From Porticoccus sp950063125 (GTDB lineage: Bacteria; Pseudomonadota; Gammaproteobacteria; Pseudomonadales; Porticoccaceae), in NCBI RefSeq assembly GCF_963973895.1, contig NZ_CAXBBF010000002.1: a stretch of DNA of 64,000 nt; one strand, 5' to 3'. Numbering within the stretch: the stretch's first letter is position 1; the number at the start of each line of letters is the position of its first letter. Made by a program: the position numbers and the translations under genes. Of the stretch, positions 24,982-35,029 are shown one piece after another. The notes beneath the pieces are model-generated. The model was given only the letters and a program-made list of their open reading frames with translations. It had not been told where the DNA came from and did not search any database.

Positions 24982-25773
24982 ATGACACAACATTATAATG
25001 CGCCCGCCCAAAGGGGCGAGTATCTCGAGCGAAAGCGTTTCTTTGACAAAATGCTCACCATCTATGGACGCAAGCCGGTGCTCGAAGCACTCGAAGACCA
25101 TAACATTCCCTGCTACCGGCTCCACCTTGCCGAGTCCAATCAGACGGGGGGTATCATTGCCCAGATCATGAAACTGGCCGAAGTTCGGGGTGTGGAGATA
25201 AGGTTTCACAGCCGTCAGGCGCTGTCGCGTATTTCTCGCAACGGCAAGCAGGATCAGGGCGTGGCAGCGGATCTGGCTTGCCCCAACCACCTGTTACTGG
25301 AAGACTTTCTCACCAAACCACCAGCGGGCAATTACAGCCTGATTGCGCTGGACGGGATCACCAATCCACAAAATCTCGGCATGATTATCCGTTCGGTAAC
25401 CGCCAGCCCCTGCCACGGTCTACTGTTACCCGCCCAGGGTATTGCCGCCATTTCTCCGCTGGTCATAAAGGCCAGCGCGGGAACACTGTTCAAGAGCAGA
25501 CTGATTCACTGCGACAATCTGGCAGAGGCGCTTGAGGCACTCAAGCAACGGGGCGTCACCTGCTGCGCCCTGTCCTCCCACGGAGAAAACACACTCACTG
25601 ATTTCCGACCGAAAACACCAGTCATTTATGTGCTGGGCAATGAAACAGAAGGGGTGTCAAAAACTGTCAACGACTGCTGCACAGCCCACCTTCGGATTCC
25701 CATGCACAATGGTGTGGAATCACTGAATGTGGCAGTCACTGCAGCCCTGCTGGCTTTTCGGGAATCCTGCTGA
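24982..25773 (+). CDS. SpoU/TrmH-family RNA 2'-O-methyltransferase
   Basis: A SPOUT-class SAM-dependent methyltransferase of about 263 residues. An N-terminal substrate-binding domain (IYGRKPVLEALED) is followed by the knotted catalytic domain with its three motifs: DGITNPQNLGMIIRS (motif 1 Asn and Arg), VYVLGNETEGVSK (motif 2) and ESLNVAVTAALLAF (motif 3). It is of the RlmB/TrmH/TsnR group, which methylates ribose in rRNA or tRNA; the target nucleotide cannot be told. I start at the ATG at 24982 rather than a TTG three codons earlier. It converges on the MFS gene with 5 bases between stop codons. Confidence 0.88.
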   Translation: MTQHYNAPAQRGEYLERKRFFDKMLTIYGRKPVLEALEDHNIPCYRLHLAESNQTGGIIAQIMKLAEVRGVEIRFHSRQALSRISRNGKQDQGVAADLACPNHLLLEDFLTKPPAGNYSLIALDGITNPQNLGMIIRSVTASPCHGLLLPAQGIAAISPLVIKASAGTLFKSRLIHCDNLAEALEALKQRGVTCCALSSHGENTLTDFRPKTPVIYVLGNETEGVSKTVNDCCTAHLRIPMHNGVESLNVAVTAALLAFRESC

Positions 25774-25778
25774 ACCGA

Positions 25779-27020
25779 TCAGCATTCCCGGGAGTCGTTG
25801 GGCAATGGTTTCCAGAGATCACTGAATTTAATGGCGACTAACGCCGCCGCCACGGTCAATGCACCCAACGTACCAATGGCTGCCAGCACCCCCACGGAGG
25901 CAATAGCATGACCGCTGAGCCACGCACCGACTGTCGCAGCACCAAACAGCGATAACTGGTAAACAGAGACTACCCTTGCCCGATACTTCTGGGGTGACTC
26001 CTCATGGGTTAGAGAGCGGCCCAGCATCATTGCAACCCCCGAGGCGCCACCCCACAGCAACACCAGTAAAAATAATAGCCAGACGGGCGGGTGAAGGGCG
26101 ATGATGATCAGAAATAGTCCACGTATCAGCAAACTGGCCAACAGCACTCTGCCGGGCTGTCTGAACCGCCCCACCAGTCGAATAATAATCACATTGGCAA
26201 TGATCACACCCAACATAAAGGTAAACTGGATGGACGCAAAAAAGGACGCCCCCTGCTGGTAAACCTCACGGGTCAACAGGGGCATGGCAACAAGATAGAG
26301 CCCAAAACCGAGAAAACCGGTTGCCGCAACCACCATCATCAACTGAAATAACCGCCGGTGATGCCAAACCAGTTTCAAGCCGGACATCATGTCCACCCAG
26401 GTAGAACCGCGGCGACCCATACTGCTCTCAGGCAAGTAACCGAGACTGTTTCGCAGCAACCAGCCGGAAGTGGTCAGCATTACCAGTTGAAGAGCAATCA
26501 ATGGCAACAGGCCGATACGATCCATATAGCCAGCCAGCAGAATGCCGGCACTTTGGGCAGTAAACTGCACAAAAGAAGCCCTCGCGACAGCCTGTTGCAA
26601 CTGACTGTCAACAACACGCGACAACAGACTTTCCCTGGCGGGCTGCACAAACGCGGTGATGGTGCCAAAACAGACCCCGTAGAGCAGCATCACACTGAAA
26701 GATAGCTGCCCTGACCACAGTGTTCCCATCAGCAAAAGACAAGGCAGGTTATAGAGCAGATAAAGCCGAAACAGGTGCTGTCCGGGGTGGCGATTATCCG
26801 ACATGACACCACCCCACAATACAAATAACAGCTGTGGCAGCATCAGGGCCATCTGCGCGATACCAACACGCTCGGCCGGTTCATTCAAAACGCCGACCAA
26901 CAGCCAGGGAAACAGCACGATTTGCAAACCGTGCGCAAAGGAACTCACGCCCATACCCTGCAGGTAAAAACGAAAGCTGCCGGTCGGACTCTCCGTCAAG
27001 GCGTTAGGGTTGTCAGTCAT
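25779..27020 (-). CDS. MFS transporter
   Basis: A 413-residue permease with about twelve hydrophobic segments in two halves, of the major facilitator superfamily. The loop between helices 2 and 3 reads GGVMSDNRHPGQHLF, a recognisable form of the G-x3-D-R MFS signature. The family resembles the enterobactin-exporter (EntS-like) or DHA3 drug-efflux group in layout, but the substrate cannot be assigned. It is downstream of ligA on the same strand, 76 bases away, and probably has its own promoter or is read through from ligA. Confidence 0.82.
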   Translation of the reverse strand: MTDNPNALTESPTGSFRFYLQGMGVSSFAHGLQIVLFPWLLVGVLNEPAERVGIAQMALMLPQLLFVLWGGVMSDNRHPGQHLFRLYLLYNLPCLLLMGTLWSGQLSFSVMLLYGVCFGTITAFVQPARESLLSRVVDSQLQQAVARASFVQFTAQSAGILLAGYMDRIGLLPLIALQLVMLTTSGWLLRNSLGYLPESSMGRRGSTWVDMMSGLKLVWHHRRLFQLMMVVAATGFLGFGLYLVAMPLLTREVYQQGASFFASIQFTFMLGVIIANVIIIRLVGRFRQPGRVLLASLLIRGLFLIIIALHPPVWLLFLLVLLWGGASGVAMMLGRSLTHEESPQKYRARVVSVYQLSLFGAATVGAWLSGHAIASVGVLAAIGTLGALTVAAALVAIKFSDLWKPLPNDSREC

Positions 27021-27096
27021 TTGCGATACAAACAGTCAGAAAAAGTGCCTTTAAAAGCTCACAAAGCAGCCATTCAGGGAACAGTGGAATTGTTTG

Positions 27097-29130
27097 TCAA
27101 AGCAGTCCGTGCGTCTTAAAAAGGGCCAACAGCTGATCTTCATCCATGACCGGCACCGCCAGCTCTCTGGCTTTTGTCAGCTTGCTACCTGCGCCTGGGC
27201 CTGCCACCACACAAGCAGAAGCAGATGACACACTGCCGGCCACACGTGCTCCCAATTGCTGCAACTTCTCTTTTGCCTCGGATCTTCCCATCGAGGTCAG
27301 TGTGCCGGTCAGCACCCAGGTTTCGCCGGCCAGTGGCAGCGATGATTTATCAGGTGCCACCATATCCGGCCAATGCACACCCGCTTCACGCAGCGCTTCC
27401 ACAATCTGCCGGTTCTCCGGCTGTTGAAAAAAAGTGCTCACAAAATGTGCCACAACCGGTCCCACATCGGGTACTTCCCGGAGCTGCTCTTCATCCGCTG
27501 ACTGTAGAGCCTGAAGATTGCCAAAATACTCTGCGAGACTGCGCGCCGTGGCCTCACCCACTTCACGAATCCCCAGTGAATAAATAAAGCGTGGCAGCGA
27601 GGTCTGCTTTGAAGCGGCCACAGCGGCCAGCAGGTTAGCAGCAGACTTGTCCGCCATTCGCTCCAGACCCGCCAGTTGATCGACTGTCAGTTTGTAAAGA
27701 TCAGCTACCGAGCTGACTAGTCCCCTATCCACCAGTTGCTCAACCAGCTTGTCGCCGAGGCCATCAATATCCATCGCCTTGCGGGAGGCATAATGCTTGA
27801 TCGCCTGTTTGCGCTGCGCAGGACAAATCAGTCCACCGGAACAACGGGCTACCGCTTCGCCCTTGACCCGTTCCACCGGTGATCCACAAACCGGGCAATG
27901 ATCAGGAAACACCACATCTCTGGCGTCGGATGGCCGATCTTCGACGATGACTTTAACCACCTGGGGGATGACATCCCCGGCACGGCGCACAATCACCCTG
28001 TCGCCAAGTTTGACACCCAACCGGATCACTTCGTCCTGGTTGTGCAGGGTTGCATTACTCACCGTAACACCACCTACAAATACCGGCTCCAGCCGGGCGA
28101 CAGGGGTTACTGCACCTGTCCGCCCCACCTGAAACTCAACATCCAGCAACCGGGTCATCTCCTCCTGAGCGGGAAATTTACGGGCAATCGCCCAGCGGGG
28201 AGCCCTGGCCACAAAGCCCAGTCGCCGCTGGGTCCCGAGGTCATCAACCTTGTATACAATCCCGTCAATATCGTAAGGCAGCTGCTGCCGAACAGAGATC
28301 ATTTTTTGATAGTAATCAATACAGCCTTGAATGCCCTCTGCCAACTCAATATGGGGACTGATAAGAAAGCCGAGTTTTTTCAACAAATGGAGCGTGTCCA
28401 TATGCGTAGTCGGCCACGGGAGTCCTTCCAGACGACCCAGACTGTAAGCCATCATTTCCAGCGGTCGCGACGCGGTGATTCTCGAATCCAGTTGCCGAAG
28501 ACTCCCCGCTGCTGCATTGCGGGGGTTGACGAACAGTTTCTGGTCAGTGAATCTGGCCCTGGCATTCAGTTGCTCAAAACCGGACCGGGGCATATAAATT
28601 TCACCCCTTACCTCCAGAACCGCCGGCAAGTTCTCACCTTGCAACCTGAGAGGAACAGAATTAATCGTGCGAACGTTCGCAGTAATATTTTCGCCGGTGG
28701 CACCATCACCCCGCGTGGCAGCACGCACCAAATAGCCGTTTTCATAGAGCAGGCTGACGGCCACCCCGTCCAGTTTCGGCTCGCACACATAAACCAGCGA
28801 ATCCTGGCTCTTAAGACGATCCTGCAAGCGGCGATTAAAATCCACCAGTTCATCGTCACTGAAGGCGTTTTCCAGCGATAACATAGGTACTTCGTGGGTA
28901 ACCGGCTCAAAGCTGCTGAGCGGTTCGCCACCCACGCGCTGGGTGGGCGAGTCCTGGGTTTTCAGCGCGGGGAACTCCGTTTCCAGCCTGTTGAGCCGCT
29001 GCATCAAGCGATCGTATTCAACGTCCGGAACTGAAGGCTCATCCAGCACATAATAACGGTAGTTATGATCATTCAGCTGCCTGCGCAGCGCAGCCGCTTC
29101 CTCCCGAACGGCAGAGTCCGGTGAGGCCAT
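27097..29130 (-). CDS. ligA: NAD+-dependent DNA ligase LigA
   Basis: LigA seals nicks during replication and repair using NAD+. The 677-residue protein contains the Ia domain with NYRYYVLDEP and PDVEYD, the adenylation motif CEPKLDG with Lys119, the OB fold, the four-Cys zinc finger (CPVCGSPVERV and CSGGLICPAQ), helix-hairpin-helix repeats and a C-terminal BRCT domain (AGETWVLTGTLTSMGRSEAK). Length and order are standard. The ATG overlaps the zipA stop codon in a TAATG arrangement, so the two are translationally coupled. The smc-zipA-ligA order is conserved in Pseudomonas-like genomes. Confidence 0.97.
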   Translation of the reverse strand: MASPDSAVREEAAALRRQLNDHNYRYYVLDEPSVPDVEYDRLMQRLNRLETEFPALKTQDSPTQRVGGEPLSSFEPVTHEVPMLSLENAFSDDELVDFNRRLQDRLKSQDSLVYVCEPKLDGVAVSLLYENGYLVRAATRGDGATGENITANVRTINSVPLRLQGENLPAVLEVRGEIYMPRSGFEQLNARARFTDQKLFVNPRNAAAGSLRQLDSRITASRPLEMMAYSLGRLEGLPWPTTHMDTLHLLKKLGFLISPHIELAEGIQGCIDYYQKMISVRQQLPYDIDGIVYKVDDLGTQRRLGFVARAPRWAIARKFPAQEEMTRLLDVEFQVGRTGAVTPVARLEPVFVGGVTVSNATLHNQDEVIRLGVKLGDRVIVRRAGDVIPQVVKVIVEDRPSDARDVVFPDHCPVCGSPVERVKGEAVARCSGGLICPAQRKQAIKHYASRKAMDIDGLGDKLVEQLVDRGLVSSVADLYKLTVDQLAGLERMADKSAANLLAAVAASKQTSLPRFIYSLGIREVGEATARSLAEYFGNLQALQSADEEQLREVPDVGPVVAHFVSTFFQQPENRQIVEALREAGVHWPDMVAPDKSSLPLAGETWVLTGTLTSMGRSEAKEKLQQLGARVAGSVSSASACVVAGPGAGSKLTKARELAVPVMDEDQLLALFKTHGLL

Positions 29131-30098
29131 TATTCAATTCCGGATAACTGGGTGCGGCAATAATCTGCTATGCGCTGCCGATAGTGCTCTTCTGTCTGCC
29201 GGGTGAGGACGCTGCGGCTTTCATCTTTCAAGGTGCCGCCGAGATCAGTGGCCATCTGTCTGGCAGCGCCCAACAACAGCTCAAAAGCGGCGGCGGGATC
29301 ATCGACATCCTCCATGGCAAAGAAAAAGCTGACACCCGGTGTGGTAAATTGCTCCATATCATTCAGGTCAAAGGTACCGGGATTAACGGAATTGGCCACG
29401 CTGTAAAGTACCGGCCCCGAGCCATCGTCACCGACATGGCGATGAAAAATCTTCATCGAGCCATAACGCAATCCCTCCGCAAGCAATGCATCCAGTAAGG
29501 TCTGCCCCGCAAACACCTTGTCCTCACCCGCCATCAGATGCATCACCACAACACTGACGACAGAGGCAGGTTTCCGAGTGGCGCGCTCTGAACCCGATGC
29601 CTTTTTCTCAACGGTATCTCTGCCAGAAGCTTCTTTCTCAATAACCTTCTTCTCAACGACCGCTCTTTCGACAACGTCTTCCTCAACAGCTTCGTTCTCA
29701 GTAACCTCCCCAGAGGAATCGGGGACAGTCTCAGCCGGCTCCACATGGACAGGTCCGGACGGTGGGACCGAATCCTCCTGAAAAAGACTGGATTGTTCCG
29801 GTTTTTTGAAAGGCGCCGTCAATTTCGGTTTATTGGCCTCGGCTCGTTGCCTGACAGCCCGGCTCATTTCCTCAACATCGGATTCATTCCGATAGCCGAC
29901 AACCCGTGCGCCACCGCCGGGCAACTCACTACCATATTCATCCCGCCCGGCATCGCTATCAAAAATGGGCTGTTTCCGTTTTGACATATGAATTCTGTCG
30001 TAACGGGCATTACGCACACGCCGGATCACATCGAGGACAATCGCCAGTACAACCAGCACGCCCAATGCAAGCATCATTTCGCGAGCACCAAATTCCAT
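29130..30098 (-). CDS. zipA: Cell division protein ZipA
   Basis: ZipA is an inner-membrane protein that tethers FtsZ and recruits later division proteins. The 322-residue sequence shows an N-terminal membrane anchor (MMLALGVLVVLAIVLDVIRRVR), a variable linker and a C-terminal FtsZ-binding domain (about 180-320: SVVVMHLMAGEDKVFAGQTL, GSMKIFHRHVGDDG, SVANSVNPGTFDLND). The linker, usually rich in Pro and Gln, here has imperfect repeats rich in Val, Glu and Lys (VERAVVEKKVIEKEASG, then DTVEKKASG). It lies between smc and ligA. Confidence 0.95.
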   Translation of the reverse strand: MEFGAREMMLALGVLVVLAIVLDVIRRVRNARYDRIHMSKRKQPIFDSDAGRDEYGSELPGGGARVVGYRNESDVEEMSRAVRQRAEANKPKLTAPFKKPEQSSLFQEDSVPPSGPVHVEPAETVPDSSGEVTENEAVEEDVVERAVVEKKVIEKEASGRDTVEKKASGSERATRKPASVVSVVVMHLMAGEDKVFAGQTLLDALLAEGLRYGSMKIFHRHVGDDGSGPVLYSVANSVNPGTFDLNDMEQFTTPGVSFFFAMEDVDDPAAAFELLLGAARQMATDLGGTLKDESRSVLTRQTEEHYRQRIADYCRTQLSGIE

Positions 30099-30207
30099 CG
30101 TCTTTTTTATCCTGTCAAAATTTCGCTTTGCGAATTTAATAACCCTGTGGCAACAGCAATGGTCTTCTGGCCAACCGGGGTAATTTACCGGGGCCTGTTA
30201 ACAGGCC

Positions 30208-33200
30208 CTAGGCTTCCGCTAACTCCACGGCCTGATTAACATCCACACTGACCAAGCGTGACACGCCTGGTTCGTGCATGGTAACCCCCATCAACTGATT
30301 GGCCATTTCCATGGCAATCTTGTTATGGGAAATGTAAATAAATTGCACTCTGGCAGACATTTCTTCCACCATTCTGGCATAGCGCCCAACATTCGCATCA
30401 TCCAACGGTGCATCCACCTCATCAAGCATACAAAAAGGCGCAGGGTTCAACTCAAAAATAGAAAACACCAATGCAATAGCTGTCATGGCTTTTTCGCCAC
30501 CCGACAGCAGGTGAATGGTGGTATTTTTCTTACCCGGTGGTCGCGCCATAATCGTAACGCCAGTATCCAGCAGATCATCGCCCGTCAATTCCAGATAAGC
30601 GTGGCCGCCACCAAATAATTTAGGGAACAGTTCCTGCAGGGAGCTGTTGATCAGATCAAAGGTCTCCCTGAAACGGGTACGGGTTTCCCTGTCAATTTTT
30701 CGGATCGCATCCTCAAGCGTCTGCAGCGCTTCCTCAAGCTCGGCGTTTTGGGCATCCAGGTACGTTTTCCGTTCCGACTCCAGCTTGAACTCATCAACTG
30801 CTGCGAGATTGATCGGACCCAGCCGCTGAATGCGGTTGGCCAGCCGTTCCAACTCCTCCTCCCATTGGGAGAGATCCGCATCTTCCGGCAGTGCCGCCAA
30901 CAGACTATCCAGATCAAAACGGTGCTCACTGATTTGTTCCGCAATCGTTTTACTGCGAGTAGCCAGATCCTGGGCGGAAAGCCGATGCTGTTCCAGCTCC
31001 ACCCGTTCTGTTTGTATCTGCTGCTCCAGTTGGCTACGCCGTTTTTCGGTTTCGCGCATCTGCTCTTCGATCGTTTCCAGTGCCTGTCTCGCAGTAGTAA
31101 GCTCTCTCTCCACTGTCAGACGCCGTTCCAGTTGTGCAGCCAGATCTTCCTGAAGTTGTAGTGTCGGATCTTCATGTTGATTGAATACCGCATGCAACTG
31201 CTCGCGGCGCTCCTGAAGTCGGGCCACCTGTACCTGCAAACGTTCAATCCCTTCCAGAACAGCGTGCAACTGTGTACTGACCGACTTTTCACGCATGGCC
31301 AGTTCATGGCAGTGGTCGCGGTCGTGTCTGGCAGCCTGCCGCGCCTGATCGAGCTCAGCCCGAAAGCTGTCCCGTTGCTGGAGCAATTGCTCACGCTGGA
31401 CGGTATCCTGCTCCATCATTTCAATGGCAACTGACAGGGATTGTCGAGCAGTTTTGAGATTTTCCTGCTCGAGCTGCTGCTGCTGTAATGCTTCATTGAG
31501 CTCATTTTCAGCGCGGGTACGACGGGCAGCAAACTGCTCCACCTGCATCTGGTTGGCAGCCAACACGGAGCGAAGCTCCGCGTAGTGGCGCTGCTGCTCA
31601 GCCATATCGTGGCTAATGTTCTCACGACTGACTTCAAGCTCCCGCAATGCCTGCTCTGTGGTACTTTTCTCAACAGACAGCGCATCAATGATCGATTGAC
31701 ACTCAGACAGGTCACGGGCCAGTGACTCGAGCGCCTGTTGTCGTTTTAAAACACCGGCACGGGCGTCCTGATCGCGCGCTACCCTGAGCCAGTTGACACC
31801 GAGCCACAATCCATCTCGCGTGATGACAGATTGCGCTGCCGGCAACCGTTTGCGCATCAATAATGCAGCAGAGAGGTCTTCAGCAACCAACACACCAGTT
31901 AATAATGACCGGGCCCACTCACCAGTAACTTTGCTGGCCAGAGAACTGGCTAATGCCGGTTGAATTACCTCAGTTTCAGTCCGGTCCAGCAAAACCAGGT
32001 GACCTTTGCCAAAACTGTCAAGCTGATGACTCATCGAGGTGAAATCATCGACACAAACCGCTTGCAGGTAATTACCCAGCACTGTTTCCACAGCCGTTTC
32101 CCAACCCGGCTCCACCTGTAAGGTTTCTGCCAGTTTCGGGTGTCCAGCCAGTTCCTGGTTCTCGATCCACTGTTGCTGGTCGCCCTCGCCGCCTAATGCA
32201 GCCTGTTGCAGCGCCTCCAGCGATGACTGTCTGCCAAGCATGGACTGAAGCTGACCCCGCTGTTGATCCAGCTCAGCGCCAATTTCGAGACTTTTCTGGC
32301 GTGTATTTTCAACCTCAATATTCAGGCTATCCAGACGTGCCTGCTGATCCCCGAGGGCCAGCTCGACCTCCGCCAGCTGCGCCTGTACCAAGGCAATTTC
32401 TTCCTGCACCGGACTGTCGCTAAGGCCCTGATATTCCTGTTGCACTGTCTCTATCCGCTCGGCCAGTCGACGCAACGCCTGTTCCAGGTGTTGAATACGG
32501 GACTGCTCTACTTCCGCCTGCTGACGGGGCTCGCCGGACTTGAGATTGAATTCGTCCCACTGGGATTGCCAGGCCTGCATGGTCTCCTCAGCCTGGGATA
32601 ACACACTTTGAGAAAGCTTCTCGGCGGCATTCGCCTTTTCCAGCTGAGGCGCGATTTCCAGCAACTCACTCTGCCACCTTTCAGCCTTCTCGCGATCGAC
32701 ACGCAGATGCTCTTCGGATTCAGCAAAATTACGGTCCGTCTGCATCAGGTCCTGTTGCAGTTCGCGGGCGCGATCCTGCACATGCTTAATGGCCTGCTCG
32801 ATTCTTGCCACCTCAGCGCCAATGCTGTAATAGCGCCCCTGCACTTCGTTAAACCTGTCACCCGACTCCGTGTACTCGGTACGGTGACGCTCCACCGCCG
32901 TATCGCAAGCACTACGTTCCGTAACCAGTGCCTCGACCTTTAACTCAAAACCGGAAATGACCTGGCGGCGCTCGACAATCTGATCCTCCAGCAATCGCCA
33001 GCGAAGCGCTTGCAACTCTGCCTTGATTCGGCGCTCCTCCTTTTTGAATTCGGTGTACTTTTCAGCGGCCTGGGCCTGACGCTCCAGTCGGCCCAGTTGC
33101 CGGCCCAGCTCTTCGCGGATATCGGTGAGACGCTCCAGATTTTCCTGTGTGCGACGGATGCGGTTTTCTGTATCCCGCCGGCGCTCTTTGTATTTTGAAA

Positions 33201-33708
33201 TCCCCGCAGCTTCTTCAATATAGACACGCAACTCGTCGGGGCGCGCTTCAATCAAGTTGGAAATCATGCCCTGCTCAATGATGGCATAGCTGCGCGGGCC
33301 CAGCCCGGTACCGAGAAATATGTCCGTGATATCCCGTCGACGGCATTTGCTGCCGTTCAGGTAGTATTGGGATTGGCCATCTCGGGTGACTTTGCGCTTG
33401 ATGGAAATTTCACTCCAGCTGGCATACTCACCACCCAGGGTGCTATCGGAGTTGTCAAAAACCAGCTCAATCGAAGCTTGGCCCACAGGCTTCCGCCCGC
33501 CGGAACCGTTAAAAATGACATCGGTCATGGACTCGCCGCGCAAATGTTTGGCAGAACTTTCACCCATGACCCAACGCACTGCATCAATGATATTGGATTT
33601 GCCGCAGCCATTCGGACCAACAACGGCACAGAGATTGCTCGGAAAAGACACTGTGGTCGGGTCAACAAACGACTTGAAGCCTGCCAGTTTGATACATTTG
33701 AGGCGCAT
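30208..33708 (-). CDS. smc: Chromosome segregation ATPase Smc
   Basis: Smc forms the ring-shaped condensin-like ATPase with ScpA and ScpB (both also in this window). The 1166-residue protein has an N-terminal head with Walker A GPNGCGKSNIID, two coiled coils of about 330 and 380 residues, a central hinge (about 510-650, GHLVLLDRTETEV region), and a C-terminal head with the signature LLSGGEKAMTAIALVF and the Walker B CMLDEVDAPLDD. I place the start at the ATG at 33708 (MRLKCIKLAGFKSF), preceded by AAGAGA; an ATG seven codons upstream adds unconserved residues. Its gene is first in the smc-zipA-ligA run. Confidence 0.96.
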   Translation of the reverse strand: MRLKCIKLAGFKSFVDPTTVSFPSNLCAVVGPNGCGKSNIIDAVRWVMGESSAKHLRGESMTDVIFNGSGGRKPVGQASIELVFDNSDSTLGGEYASWSEISIKRKVTRDGQSQYYLNGSKCRRRDITDIFLGTGLGPRSYAIIEQGMISNLIEARPDELRVYIEEAAGISKYKERRRDTENRIRRTQENLERLTDIREELGRQLGRLERQAQAAEKYTEFKKEERRIKAELQALRWRLLEDQIVERRQVISGFELKVEALVTERSACDTAVERHRTEYTESGDRFNEVQGRYYSIGAEVARIEQAIKHVQDRARELQQDLMQTDRNFAESEEHLRVDREKAERWQSELLEIAPQLEKANAAEKLSQSVLSQAEETMQAWQSQWDEFNLKSGEPRQQAEVEQSRIQHLEQALRRLAERIETVQQEYQGLSDSPVQEEIALVQAQLAEVELALGDQQARLDSLNIEVENTRQKSLEIGAELDQQRGQLQSMLGRQSSLEALQQAALGGEGDQQQWIENQELAGHPKLAETLQVEPGWETAVETVLGNYLQAVCVDDFTSMSHQLDSFGKGHLVLLDRTETEVIQPALASSLASKVTGEWARSLLTGVLVAEDLSAALLMRKRLPAAQSVITRDGLWLGVNWLRVARDQDARAGVLKRQQALESLARDLSECQSIIDALSVEKSTTEQALRELEVSRENISHDMAEQQRHYAELRSVLAANQMQVEQFAARRTRAENELNEALQQQQLEQENLKTARQSLSVAIEMMEQDTVQREQLLQQRDSFRAELDQARQAARHDRDHCHELAMREKSVSTQLHAVLEGIERLQVQVARLQERREQLHAVFNQHEDPTLQLQEDLAAQLERRLTVERELTTARQALETIEEQMRETEKRRSQLEQQIQTERVELEQHRLSAQDLATRSKTIAEQISEHRFDLDSLLAALPEDADLSQWEEELERLANRIQRLGPINLAAVDEFKLESERKTYLDAQNAELEEALQTLEDAIRKIDRETRTRFRETFDLINSSLQELFPKLFGGGHAYLELTGDDLLDTGVTIMARPPGKKNTTIHLLSGGEKAMTAIALVFSIFELNPAPFCMLDEVDAPLDDANVGRYARMVEEMSARVQFIYISHNKIAMEMANQLMGVTMHEPGVSRLVSVDVNQAVELAEA

Positions 33709-33798
33709 GATGTCTCTTTTTAATGGCATTCCTGCCAGAAGTTTTATTGCATTGACAACCGTATCAGCCGGGTGTTATCGAGCGACTGGAAAACTGCG

Positions 33799-33826
33799 AT
33801 TTTACACAGCTGGACAGCGTCCACAA
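33799..33826 (-). promoter_or_regulatory. Possible sigma70 promoter of smc
   Basis: On the minus strand TTGTGG (33826-33821), a 16-base spacer and TAAAAT (33804-33799) lie between the ccmI stop and the smc start. The -10 matches five of six bases; the -35 is weak. Confidence 0.4.
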
Positions 33827-33838
33827 GCAACGGTGATT

Positions 33839-35029
33839 CTATAATTTCCTGTCGATAACAATGGTTGCAGCAATGCCCTGTTTTTTCATGGAGAGGACCT
33901 CGCTGGCACCTTCCAGGTCACCTGCTGACGGAGCCACTGAACCCGTCATTGAAACCCGGGCCACCACCTCAACTTGATCAGCCGAAGAGAGCAACTTACC
34001 GTTGGGCATTGCCATTGAATCATCCAGAGTAACGGTGGTTGGCAGGTCAGCCACCTGTAATCTGGCCACTGCCAAAGGCATTGGTGAGCCCTGCCATTCC
34101 CGGGCAAATACATAAATCACTTGTCCTGAATCGGCAGTCAGCTCCGGTGCCAATGAGACGCTTACGCGCAGGGAGGGCAAGCTATCTCCCATTTGTTCAC
34201 GAGCGCGCTCGATTCCCGCCTTTAGAGATTCGGCCTGGGGCGTGGAGGGATGAATCGCCTGCAGGGCATTTTGCCAGCTGGTAATCGCCACGAGATAATC
34301 GCCCGATTCAAATGCACGGATGCCTTTTAGGCCCAAGGCGGTGAGGTTGTTGGGGTCAAGGGCCAGTGCGCTCTCGAGCGCCGAATCGGCCTCAGGACTG
34401 AAACGGTTTCCGGAGGCAAAATAAGCCGCCTGAGCATACTCTGCCTGAAGGTCTGCGTCATCGGGAGCAATCCGTACAGCTCGCTGGTAAGTGGCACTGG
34501 ACTGCAGAAACTCACCGTTTTCAAGCAGCATACGAGCCAGTGTAACAAGGTAATACACGTTATCGGGTTGGTCTTGCAGGCGGCGGGCGATTTTCTGTTG
34601 CAACTGCTGCCGGATTTCAGCATCTGATTCGCCGTCCCGGTTTGCAAGGCGCTGCTCCATCAGCTCACTGATCAGCACATCCTCGCTGGCACCGAGCTGC
34701 TGGTAAAGACTGAAAGCCAACAGGGGCACCAGCAACAGCCCCCCCATCAACAACCAGGCGCCACGGGATCGAGTGGATTCCATCACCGGTAAATCTGACT
34801 CATCTGCCAATAGCAGGCGTTTCTGTTCCGCAACCAGCTCGCGATACTGATGTTCATCCATTTCACCATCGGCCAATTGGCGGTCGAGTTCCGACAGCTG
34901 TTCACGAAACAAGACAATGTTGGCCTGTTGCCCTTCCTCTGACTGCACCCGGGGCTCTTTTCGCAGCAGCGGATAAATGACAAAAAAACCGGCCAGCAAG
35001 GTAAAAAAAGCCAGTATCGACCAGATCAT
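33839..35029 (-). CDS. ccmI: Cytochrome c maturation protein CcmI
   Basis: CcmI is the apocytochrome c chaperone of system I. The 396-residue protein has two membrane segments (MIWSILAFFTLLAGFFVIYPL and ARGAWLLMGGLLLVPLLAFSLY) separated by a cytoplasmic loop with a coiled coil (REQLSELDRQLADGEMDEHQ), then periplasmic TPR repeats (about 130-260) that bind the C-terminal helix of apocytochrome c, and a C-terminal domain with VSLAPELTADSGQVIYVFAR. It overlaps ccmH in an ATGA arrangement and is the last gene of the ccm operon. Confidence 0.93.
   Translation of the reverse strand: MIWSILAFFTLLAGFFVIYPLLRKEPRVQSEEGQQANIVLFREQLSELDRQLADGEMDEHQYRELVAEQKRLLLADESDLPVMESTRSRGAWLLMGGLLLVPLLAFSLYQQLGASEDVLISELMEQRLANRDGESDAEIRQQLQQKIARRLQDQPDNVYYLVTLARMLLENGEFLQSSATYQRAVRIAPDDADLQAEYAQAAYFASGNRFSPEADSALESALALDPNNLTALGLKGIRAFESGDYLVAITSWQNALQAIHPSTPQAESLKAGIERAREQMGDSLPSLRVSVSLAPELTADSGQVIYVFAREWQGSPMPLAVARLQVADLPTTVTLDDSMAMPNGKLLSSADQVEVVARVSMTGSVAPSAGDLEGASEVLSMKKQGIAATIVIDRKL

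Noticed and set aside
27898..28881. A 327-codon open frame on the plus strand opposite ligA
   Set aside because: It lies wholly inside ligA, has no ribosome site and its translation has no recognisable domain; the ligA frame has all catalytic motifs.
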